NCBI GenBank assembly: GCA_013374385.1
Contig: QBUR01000179.1
Span: 1 to 12,096, forward strand
Reading direction: 5' to 3'
DNA length: 12,096 nucleotides
From: Candidatus Methanocomedens sp.
GTDB taxonomy: Archaea > Halobacteriota > Methanosarcinia > Methanosarcinales > Methanocomedenaceae
A model generated the notes under the pieces. That model saw nothing but the letters and a program-made list of their open reading frames with translations. It was not told the DNA's origin and did not search any database. This document shows positions 1-6,715 of the stretch, one piece after another. The first letter of the stretch is position 1. Every line of letters starts with the position of its first letter. The translations under genes were made by a program, and so were the position numbers.

Positions 1-221
1 CCATACAATTAGATTAATATAAATTAAAGCGATGTTAAAAATTATACAGATGTCATGATATTAATAGGGATACCTTTAAATCTAATGTATGCATGATAGG
101 GCGTTACGTCAGCAAAGCCTCCCTAGTATACAGATCGGTGAATAATTGGACTGCATAAAATTTTCAATGCAATATTTTCGTACAGGTTCAGGTGTAGGTT
201 TAGCTAATGCTGAATATAAGA
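1..221. other. AT-rich upstream region without a recognisable gene
   Basis: No reading frame here has a recognisable protein, and I see no RNA gene before the tRNA at 222. The stretch is clearly more AT-rich than the coding DNA downstream. It contains several AT-rich patches that could act as archaeal box A elements, for example around 74-81 and 152-178. It is probably the intergenic or promoter region ahead of the tRNA-Lys/rpo cluster, but the window edge hides the upstream neighbour. Confidence 0.6.
152..178 (+). promoter_or_regulatory. Candidate box A (TATA) region for the tRNA-Lys gene
   Basis: Two AT-rich elements, TAAAATTTT (about 154-162) and AATATTTT (about 171-178), lie 44-70 nt upstream of the tRNA 5' end. 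Archaeal TBP sites lie roughly 25 nt ahead of the start site. The nearer element would therefore give a precursor with a 5' leader of about 20 nt, to be removed by RNase P. No AT-rich element sits closer to the tRNA. The call rests on composition and spacing only. Confidence 0.22.
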
Positions 222-327
222 GGGCTCGTAGCTCAGACAGGCAGAGCACCTGGCTTTTAAGGTGCATGGGTATTTCCATGCATTGGAAGATACCAGATGG
301 TCGTGGGTTCAAATCCCTCCGAGCCCG
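222..327 (+). tRNA. tRNA-Lys (anticodon UUU) with an intron after position 37
   Basis: The gene folds as a complete cloverleaf once 260-291 is removed. The 7-bp acceptor stem GGGCTCG (222-228) pairs with CGAGCCC (320-326). The 4-bp D stem GCTC/GAGC (231-234/244-247) encloses a loop with GG at 240-241. The anticodon stem CCTGG (249-253) pairs with CCAGA (293-297). The anticodon loop is C-U-UUU-A-A, giving anticodon UUU at 256-258. The T arm is GTGGG/CCCTC around TTCAAAT (308-314). The discriminator is G327, as in archaeal tRNA-Lys, and CCA is not encoded (CTT follows). Two pairs are non-canonical: C27-A43 (249/297) and U50-U64 (304/318). They are unusual but do not break the fold. The gene ends 32 nt before the rpoH start, so it may share a transcript with the rpo operon. 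Confidence 0.93.
260..291 (+). other. Archaeal tRNA intron (32 nt, bulge-helix-bulge type)
   Basis: Removing this segment joins A37 (259) to A38 (292) and restores the tRNA-Lys anticodon loop, the canonical 37/38 intron site. The precursor can form a bulge-helix-bulge. The central helix is CTTT (254-257) with GAAG (286-289), using one G-U pair. The 5' bulge is U258-A259|A260 and the 3' bulge is A290-U291|A292. The intron's own hairpin TGCATGG (263-269) / CCATGCA (276-282) has a 6-nt loop and is extended by two G-U pairs, leaving G285 as an extra unpaired base. This is the substrate class of the archaeal tRNA splicing endonuclease, slightly relaxed by the extra G. There is no coding capacity. 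Confidence 0.85.
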
Positions 328-330
328 CTT

Positions 331-341
331 CTTATAATTAC
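331..341 (+). promoter_or_regulatory. Candidate box A for rpoH, possibly giving a leaderless mRNA
   Basis: CTTATAATTA lies directly after the tRNA. Its centre is about 24 nt from the rpoH ATG at 360, which is the usual distance between an archaeal TATA box and its start site. Used as a promoter, it would start transcription at or next to the start codon. The Shine-Dalgarno match ahead of rpoH is poor (GGACGGA, 346-352), which fits a leaderless message. The alternative is plain read-through from the tRNA. Confidence 0.3.
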
Positions 342-359
342 CCGGGGACGGATGTTGAA

Positions 360-605
360 ATGAAAAATACGAAAGAATTCAGTCTAATTGGTCATAATAT
401 GGTGCCGCAGCATATTTTAATACCGGAAAATGAAGCTAACAAAGTCCTGAAAGAATATGATGTGGACAAAGAGCAATTACCAAAAATAAAACTTGCAGAC
501 CCGGTTATTGTGGAAATAGGTGCTGAAATTGGAGATGTGATTAAGGTAATACGCAACAGCCCCACAGCAGGAGAAGCTGTTGTTTACAGACTGGTAATTG
601 AATGA
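360..605 (+). CDS. rpoH: DNA-directed RNA polymerase subunit H (Rpo5)
   Basis: This 81-residue protein is the archaeal homologue of the C-terminal domain of eukaryotic Rpb5, part of the jaw that contacts downstream DNA. Its C-terminus carries the family signature KEQLPKIKLADPV (about residues 38-50) and SPTAGEAVVYRLV (about 67-79). The length matches archaeal RpoH (about 75-85 residues). The frame stays open upstream to 297, but that start would lie inside the tRNA, and residues before 360 do not resemble the family, so I use ATG 360. The gene leads the rpo operon, its usual place ahead of rpoB. A 58-nt AT-rich gap follows before rpoB2. Confidence 0.95.
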   Translation: MKNTKEFSLIGHNMVPQHILIPENEANKVLKEYDVDKEQLPKIKLADPVIVEIGAEIGDVIKVIRNSPTAGEAVVYRLVIE

Positions 606-663
606 ACTGTGAAAATGTTGAATTAAATTTTTATTCTGCTAAAAATAAGGAAGGTGCAAATCC

Positions 664-2253
664 GTGTTGGATAGACAAGTATTGTCCAGAGCTTACTTTA
701 CAAGAGAAAATATAGTCAGACATCATATTGATTCATTCAATGATTTTCTAGACTATGGACTGCAAAAGGTCATAAATGAACAGGCAACGATTGAGACTGA
801 TATAGAAGATACCTATGTCAGGCTTGGAGGGATAAGGGTCGGAAAGCCCACGGTAAAAGAAGCCGATGGTGCACAGGACATATTGTATCCAAACGATGGG
901 CGTCTCAGGAACATCACTTATTCTGCCCCCCTGTTACTTGAAATGACTATCGTGAAAGGTGAAACTGAAAACGAACCTGTAGAAGCTGTAATAGGTAAGC
1001 TTCCCATGATGTTGATGAGCAAAGGCTGCAACCTGGCCGATATATCTTATGACGAAATGATCACAGTTGGGGAAGACCCATTGGATCCGGGTGGATATTT
1101 CATAGTCAACGGTACAGAGAGGGTACTAATGACACTGGAAGACCTGGCACCAAATAAGATATTTGCAGAGTTCGAGGTACGCTACGGAGATAAGATAGAG
1201 GTTGCCAAAGTATTCAGTGAACGTCGCGGATACAGGGCTCTGGTGGTCGTTGAACGTGGCCGAAAATCTATTGTAGAGGTAAGTTTCCCTGCTATTTCCG
1301 GCCGTCTTTCTTTTATCACGTTGATGCGGTCCATGGGTGTTGAGACCGACGAAGATATCGTAAACATGGTCTCCGATAATCCTGAAGTTATCAAGTTCAT
1401 GCTTGAAAACCTTGAAGAGGCTGAAGTTCACACCATTGAGGAAGCCATGGAAAAGGTAGGTAGCCGGGTGGCTGCCGGGCAGACAAGAGAATACCAGATA
1501 AAACGAGCAAATTATGTTATAGACCGATACTTGTTGCCCCATCTTGGTAACGACCCTGATCACCGGCCAGTAAAAGCACAATATCTGGCGAGGATGGCCG
1601 AGTCCTGTTTTGAACTGGCACTGGGCAGACGCCAACCAGATGACAAGGATCATTATTCTAACAAACGTCTCAAACTGAGCGGCGACCTGATGGAAGATCT
1701 GTTCAGGGTTTCGTTCAACAGACTGGCACGGGATATTAAGTACCAGCTTGAGAGGGCAAATATGCGAAACCGTGACCTCAATGTAATTACTGTTGTTAGG
1801 GCAGATGTCCTCACAGAACGATTGGCACATCCACTCGCTACCGGTAATTGGGTTGGCGGCAGAGCCGGTGTATCACAGTTACTGGACCGAATAGATTACA
1901 TGGCATCACTTTCACATCTGCGCCGTGTAATATCTCCTTTGTCCAGGGCACAGCCTCATTTCGAGGCCAGGGATTTGCACCCCACCCAGTGGGGCCGCAT
2001 CTGTCCATCGGAAACTCCGGAAGGACCTAACTGCGGGCTTGTGAAGAACTTTGCCCAGATGGTAGAGATATCCACAGAGGTGTATGATATCAAAGGATTA
2101 AAACTAATCATGCACAACCTTGGCGTAGAACCAATAGTAACTCATATTTTGGGTATGGAAGAAAAACCCGGCACCTACGCCACAGAACTTGAGGCGATAG
2201 AACAATCTCTGGATTACAATACTAATGAAGAAGGGGGCAATTCATTTGAATAG
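664..2253 (+). CDS. rpoB2: DNA-directed RNA polymerase subunit B'' (N-terminal half of Rpo2)
   Basis: This 529-residue protein corresponds to the N-terminal half of bacterial beta / eukaryotic Rpb2 and forms the lobe and protrusion side of the cleft. Visible family motifs are GYFIVNGTERV (144-154) and, near the end, RDLHPTQWGRICPSETPEG (436-454), the fork region next to the active centre. The length is normal for the split B'' of methanogens. The start is GTG 664, preceded by AAGGTG (651-656) at 7 nt. TTG 667 is an in-frame alternative that would lose one residue. The N-terminus (MLDRQVLSRAYF) fits the family. The stop overlaps the rpoB1 start by 8 nt, so translation of the two halves is probably coupled and their amounts matched. 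Confidence 0.95.
   Translation: MLDRQVLSRAYFTRENIVRHHIDSFNDFLDYGLQKVINEQATIETDIEDTYVRLGGIRVGKPTVKEADGAQDILYPNDGRLRNITYSAPLLLEMTIVKGETENEPVEAVIGKLPMMLMSKGCNLADISYDEMITVGEDPLDPGGYFIVNGTERVLMTLEDLAPNKIFAEFEVRYGDKIEVAKVFSERRGYRALVVVERGRKSIVEVSFPAISGRLSFITLMRSMGVETDEDIVNMVSDNPEVIKFMLENLEEAEVHTIEEAMEKVGSRVAAGQTREYQIKRANYVIDRYLLPHLGNDPDHRPVKAQYLARMAESCFELALGRRQPDDKDHYSNKRLKLSGDLMEDLFRVSFNRLARDIKYQLERANMRNRDLNVITVVRADVLTERLAHPLATGNWVGGRAGVSQLLDRIDYMASLSHLRRVISPLSRAQPHFEARDLHPTQWGRICPSETPEGPNCGLVKNFAQMVEISTEVYDIKGLKLIMHNLGVEPIVTHILGMEEKPGTYATELEAIEQSLDYNTNEEGGNSFE
2231..2237 (+). promoter_or_regulatory. Ribosome binding site that decides the rpoB1 start
   Basis: AAGGGGG ends 8 nt before TTG 2246, the spacing expected for initiation there. 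The in-frame ATG 2225 lies upstream of this purine tract and has no comparable site of its own. This supports TTG 2246 as the start of B'. Confidence 0.55.
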
Positions 2254-4060
2254 AACAAGAGTTTTTTTGAATGGGGAATTGCTGGGTTACCATGATAAAC
2301 CTAAAGAACTGGTTGACAATATCAGGCAGATGCGCCGTTCCGGCACAGTCCCAAAACAGGTAAATGTAGCACATTACCCAACAACCAACGAGATTATCAT
2401 AAATAGTGACAACGGTAGAGCACGCAGACCTTGCCTGATTGTGGTGAATGGAAAACCACTATTGAAAGATGGACATATCGCACAGTTGAAAAATAAGGAA
2501 ATTGTATTTGAAGATCTCATTAAGATGGGACTGGTGGAATATATCGATGCTGAGGAAGAAGAAAATGTATTTATTGCCGTGAATGAGGCTGACCTGACCC
2601 CGGAGAATACACATCTTGAGATCGACCCTGCCCTGATACTGGGTATCTGTACCGGTATGATACCTTTCCCTGAGCACAATGCATCGCCCAGGTGCACCAT
2701 GGGTGCGGGTATGGTAAAGCAGTGCCTGGGAGTACCGATGGTAAATATGAAACTCCGGCCCGATACCAGGGGTCACCTCCTACACTACCCACAAAAAGCG
2801 CTGGTGCATACCCAGACATGTGATGTTATCGGTTTCGATGACAGGCCAGCAGGCCAGAATTTTGTTGTGGCAGTACTTTCATATGAAGGTTATAATATTG
2901 AGGATGCCCTGGTTATCAATAAAGGTAGTATCGAGCGGGGCTTAGGCAGAAGCCATTTCTTCAGGACCATGGACGGTGAAGAAAGACGTTACCCGGGTGG
3001 TCAGGAAGATAAATTCGAGATACCTGATCAGGAAGTGCGGGGTGCCCGCGGTCCGGAAGTTTATTCTCAATTGGATGAAGATGGGATAGTAAACCCTGAG
3101 ATAGTAGTGGATCACAATGATGTGCTCGTCGGCAAGACCAGTCCGCCTCGCTTCCTTGAAGAACCCACAGAACTGGGATTGAGTCCCCAGCAGAGGCGCG
3201 AGTCAAGTGTTACTATGCGTTCCAATGAAAAGGGCATAGTAGATTCTGTCATTCTCACAGAGAGCGAGAACGGTGCCAGGCTGACAAAAGTTAAGATACG
3301 GGACCAAAGGATTCCTGAACTGGGCGACAAGTTTGCCTCCAGGCACGGGCAGAAAGGTGTCATTGGACTTATCATGCCCTTTGATGATATGCCTTTCAAT
3401 GAGTCAGGTATGGTACCAGACCTCATAATCAATCCCCATGCCATTCCGTCAAGGATGACGGTTGCACATGTCCTGGAAATGATTGGAGGAAAAGTGGGCA
3501 GTCTTGAAGGCAGGCGCATCAATGGCACTCCATTCTCAGGTGAAAATGAAGTGGACCTGAGACTGGCCCTGAAACGTGCAGGTTATTCCCATACCGGCAA
3601 GGAAGTGTTCTATGATGGTATTACCGGGAAGCGCATCGAAGCAGATGTGTTTGTCGGTGCTATCCTGTATCAGAAACTCTACCATATGGTGGCGTCCAAG
3701 ATACATGCCAGGAGCAGGGGTCCTGTGCAGGTACTTACCAGGCAGCCCACTGAAGGGCGGGCCAGGGAAGGCGGTTTGAGGTTCGGTGAAATGGAACGTG
3801 ACGTGCTTATCGGGCACGGTGCATCACTTGCCTTGAAGGAGAGGTTGCTGGACGAATCAGATAAAGTAGAACAACTTGTGTGCTCTACCTGTGGAATGAT
3901 CGCTACCTATGACAAGAGACGAAATGTAACATTCTGTCCTAACTGTGGTGCCGAAATTGGAATATACAAGGTGGAAATGAGTTATGCGTTCAAGTTACTT
4001 CTGGACGAGATAAAATCACTGGGTGTAGCTCCCAGGATGGTGCTTAAGGATGCAGTGTAG
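2246..4060 (+). CDS. rpoB1: DNA-directed RNA polymerase subunit B' (C-terminal half of Rpo2)
   Basis: The protein is 604 residues from TTG 2246 (611 from the in-frame ATG 2225). It forms the C-terminal half of the beta/Rpb2-type subunit, with the hybrid-binding wall, part of the catalytic centre and the clamp anchor. From the TTG start, family motifs are GYNIEDALVINK (215-226) and GDKFASRHGQKG (360-371). A C-terminal zinc ribbon is made by C546, C549, C564 and C567 (CSTC...CPNC). I chose TTG because MNRTRVFLNGE matches the usual B' N-terminus, because AAGGGGG sits 8 nt upstream, and because the start overlaps the rpoB2 stop (TTGAATAG). The ATG 2225 version is possible. The gene ends 12 nt before rpoA1. 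A T7 tract lies at codons 6-8 (2262-2268). Confidence 0.95.
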   Translation: MNRTRVFLNGELLGYHDKPKELVDNIRQMRRSGTVPKQVNVAHYPTTNEIIINSDNGRARRPCLIVVNGKPLLKDGHIAQLKNKEIVFEDLIKMGLVEYIDAEEEENVFIAVNEADLTPENTHLEIDPALILGICTGMIPFPEHNASPRCTMGAGMVKQCLGVPMVNMKLRPDTRGHLLHYPQKALVHTQTCDVIGFDDRPAGQNFVVAVLSYEGYNIEDALVINKGSIERGLGRSHFFRTMDGEERRYPGGQEDKFEIPDQEVRGARGPEVYSQLDEDGIVNPEIVVDHNDVLVGKTSPPRFLEEPTELGLSPQQRRESSVTMRSNEKGIVDSVILTESENGARLTKVKIRDQRIPELGDKFASRHGQKGVIGLIMPFDDMPFNESGMVPDLIINPHAIPSRMTVAHVLEMIGGKVGSLEGRRINGTPFSGENEVDLRLALKRAGYSHTGKEVFYDGITGKRIEADVFVGAILYQKLYHMVASKIHARSRGPVQVLTRQPTEGRAREGGLRFGEMERDVLIGHGASLALKERLLDESDKVEQLVCSTCGMIATYDKRRNVTFCPNCGAEIGIYKVEMSYAFKLLLDEIKSLGVAPRMVLKDAV

Positions 4061-4072
4061 GGAGTAATAATA

Positions 4073-6715
4073 ATGTCAGCAGTTCCAAAGATAATTAAAG
4101 AGATACAGTTCGGGCTTATTTCACCCAAGGAATACAGGAAGATGAGTGTCACCAGGGTTATCACGGCAGATACCTATGATGACGACGGTTTTCCAATTGA
4201 AATGGGTCTGATGGACCCGAAAATGGGTGTCATTGACCCGGGACTTCGCTGCAAAACATGCGGAGGCAGGGCAGGTGAATGTCCTGGTCATTTCGGACAT
4301 GTGGAGCTCATCGCACCTGTGGTGCATGTAGGGTTTGCAAAACTTATCCGCAAGATATTAAGGGCCACATGCAGGGATTGCGGGGCACTTCTTCTGGATT
4401 CAAACCAGAAAAAACAATATCTCGAACAAATACGGATGTTAAAGAAGATTGGGCAGCCTATAGAGGATATTACCAATGAAGCTTTCAAGGAAGCAAGAAA
4501 GCCCAAGACATGCCAGTACTGTGGTGCTAAACAACTTGATGTAAAGGTAGAAAAACCCACTACGTATGTAGAAAAGGATGGGACACATGAACATAAGCTC
4601 ATGGCGTCCGATATCAGGAGTAGGTTCGAGAAAATCTCGAATGACGATATAGAAGTTATGGGCATGGACCCCACTAAAGCCAGGCCCGAATGGACAATTA
4701 TGACGGTGCTTCCCGTGCCGCCTGTGACCATGCGCCCCAGTATTACTCTGGAGTCAGGACAAAGGAGTGAGGATGACCTTACCCATAAACTGGTGGATAT
4801 TATTAGGATCAATCAGCGGTTCCAGGAGAACCGCGAAGCAGGTGCACCCCAGCTTATCATCGAAGACCTGTGGGAACTTCTTCAGTATCATGTGACCACA
4901 TTTATCGATAATGCGGTATCGGGAGTACCCCCTGCAAGACATCGTTCGGGAAGACCTTTGAAGACACTGTCACAGAGGCTTAAAGGCAAGGAAGGCAGGT
5001 TCAGGGGCAGTCTTTCAGGTAAAAGGGTCAATTTCAGTGCAAGGACTGTTATATCGCCTGACCCCAACCTGAGCATAAGTGAAGTGGGCGTGCCTTTATC
5101 CATGGCCATGGAACTGAGCATACCTGTCAATGTAACCAAACGCAATATCGAAGAAGTACGCGAATATATCAGAAGAGGTCCTGACAATCATCCGGGCGCA
5201 AATTATGTGATACGTGATGATAATCGCAGGCTCAAGGTCACTGACAAAAACTGTGAGGAATTAGCTGAAACCCTTGAACTGGGATGGAAAGTTGACAGAC
5301 AGTTGAAGGATGGAGATATAGTTCTATTCAACAGGCAGCCCTCACTGCACAGGATGAGCATTATGGCCCATGAGGTCAAGGTGCTGCCACACAAAACGTT
5401 CAGGTTGAACCCGGCAGTATGTCCGCCATATAATGCCGATTTTGATGGTGATGAGATGAACATGCATGTGCTACAGACCGAAGAGGCAAGGGCTGAAGCA
5501 AAGATGCTTATCCATGTCCAGGAGAACATTCTGTCTCCCCGTTTTGGCGGTCCTATTATCGGCGGTATACATGACCACATATCAGGTCTGTACATACTTA
5601 CCAAGGGTGATAACAGGGTAGATAAGAACGATTTCCTTGAAATGTTGAGGAAGTCACGGATCACAACGATTGTAGAACCTGCAGGTGAAGAGGACGGTAA
5701 GCCTTACTGGACTGGAAAACAAGTATTCAGCCAGATCCTGCCTGACGGGTTGAGCATGACCTATAAAGCGTTATTGTGCGAGAACTGTGACACCTGCAAG
5801 AAAGGGGACTGTCACCGTGACGCCTACGTGACAATAAGAAACGGTCAATTACTCAGCGGCACCATCGATGAAAAGGCTATAGGTGCGTTCAAGGGTTTGA
5901 TACTTGACCGTATTGTTAAGGATTACACCCCGGCAGTTGCTCTTCAGTTTATTGATGATATGACCAGGCTTGCTATTAGAAGTATCATGCATTTCGGATT
6001 CAGTTTCGGCATAAATGACGAAGACATACCTGAAGAAGCAAGCGCTCAGATATCTGAACTGCTGGAAGAAGCCGAAAAGAGGGTTATGGACTTTATCATT
6101 GCTTTCAATGAAGACAATCTGGAACCACTGCCCGGCAGGACTGTGGCTGAGACACTCGAATTGAGGATTATGCAGGAATTGGGTAAGGCAAGGGATGCTA
6201 CCGGTGAAATTGCTGGTAAATACCTTGGTCTGGACAATACTGCTGTGATTATGGCAGTGTCCGGGGCTAGAGGTTCTATGCTGAACCTGACACAGATGGC
6301 GGGATGCGTAGGTCAGCAGGCAGTGAGAGGCGAGCGTATACGCCGTGGTTATGCAGGCAGGACCCTTTCCAACTTTAATCACGGAGACCTGGGTGCAGCT
6401 GCTCACGGGTTCGTGAAGAGCAGTTATAAAAAGGGATTATCTCCTACCGAATATTTCTTCCATGCCATTGGTGGTAGGGAAGGTCTGGTGGATACAGCTG
6501 TCAGGACGTCACAGAGCGGTTATCTACAGCGCAGACTGGTTAATGCTTTACAGGACCTGGAGGTCCAATATGATGGTACTGTGAGGGATACCAGGGGAAT
6601 GGTTGTCCAGTTCAAATACGGCGAAGACGGTGTGGACCCCATGAAAAGTGATTACAGCAGACCTCAGACCATACGCAGGATAATCGAGGATGTCATTGGG
6701 AAAGAGGTGGAATAA
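4073..6715 (+). CDS. rpoA1: DNA-directed RNA polymerase subunit A' (N-terminal part of Rpo1)
   Basis: This 880-residue largest subunit holds the catalytic magnesium site and the clamp. In order it shows a first zinc site C60-X2-C63-X6-C70-X2-H73, a second zinc site C100-X2-C103 with C147-X2-C150, the lid/rudder region with GSLSGKRVNFSARTVISPDP (312-331), the invariant catalytic loop NADFDGDEMN (454-463), and the bridge helix region GLSPTEYFFHAIGGREG (from 788). An extra cluster C569-X2-C572-X2-C575-X4-C580 followed by H581 lies in the funnel/pore part. The length is normal for A'. ATG 4073 follows GGGAG (4060-4064). The coding sequence ends just after the bridge helix and abuts rpoA2 with no gap (TAAATG), so the trigger loop is supplied by A''. 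Confidence 0.97.
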   Translation: MSAVPKIIKEIQFGLISPKEYRKMSVTRVITADTYDDDGFPIEMGLMDPKMGVIDPGLRCKTCGGRAGECPGHFGHVELIAPVVHVGFAKLIRKILRATCRDCGALLLDSNQKKQYLEQIRMLKKIGQPIEDITNEAFKEARKPKTCQYCGAKQLDVKVEKPTTYVEKDGTHEHKLMASDIRSRFEKISNDDIEVMGMDPTKARPEWTIMTVLPVPPVTMRPSITLESGQRSEDDLTHKLVDIIRINQRFQENREAGAPQLIIEDLWELLQYHVTTFIDNAVSGVPPARHRSGRPLKTLSQRLKGKEGRFRGSLSGKRVNFSARTVISPDPNLSISEVGVPLSMAMELSIPVNVTKRNIEEVREYIRRGPDNHPGANYVIRDDNRRLKVTDKNCEELAETLELGWKVDRQLKDGDIVLFNRQPSLHRMSIMAHEVKVLPHKTFRLNPAVCPPYNADFDGDEMNMHVLQTEEARAEAKMLIHVQENILSPRFGGPIIGGIHDHISGLYILTKGDNRVDKNDFLEMLRKSRITTIVEPAGEEDGKPYWTGKQVFSQILPDGLSMTYKALLCENCDTCKKGDCHRDAYVTIRNGQLLSGTIDEKAIGAFKGLILDRIVKDYTPAVALQFIDDMTRLAIRSIMHFGFSFGINDEDIPEEASAQISELLEEAEKRVMDFIIAFNEDNLEPLPGRTVAETLELRIMQELGKARDATGEIAGKYLGLDNTAVIMAVSGARGSMLNLTQMAGCVGQQAVRGERIRRGYAGRTLSNFNHGDLGAAAHGFVKSSYKKGLSPTEYFFHAIGGREGLVDTAVRTSQSGYLQRRLVNALQDLEVQYDGTVRDTRGMVVQFKYGEDGVDPMKSDYSRPQTIRRIIEDVIGKEVE

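Noticed and set aside
1..221. Possible regulatory RNA or small gene upstream of the tRNA
   Set aside because: I found no stable long stem, no conserved RNA motif and no convincing small reading frame with a ribosome binding site.
146..337. 63-residue open frame running through the tRNA-Lys gene
   Set aside because: It is composed largely of tRNA and intergenic sequence and has no resemblance to a known protein.
297..359. Longer rpoH starting at ATG 297
   Set aside because: The start lies inside the tRNA 3' half, and the added residues are not family-like. ATG 360 gives the normal RpoH length.
1126..1830. 234-residue open frame on the minus strand inside rpoB2
   Set aside because: It is antisense to a well-conserved gene, has no recognisable motif, and is explained by codon structure of the + strand.
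5849..6406. 185-residue minus-strand open frame inside rpoA1
   Set aside because: It is a shadow of the conserved A' gene with no family resemblance or plausible ribosome binding site.
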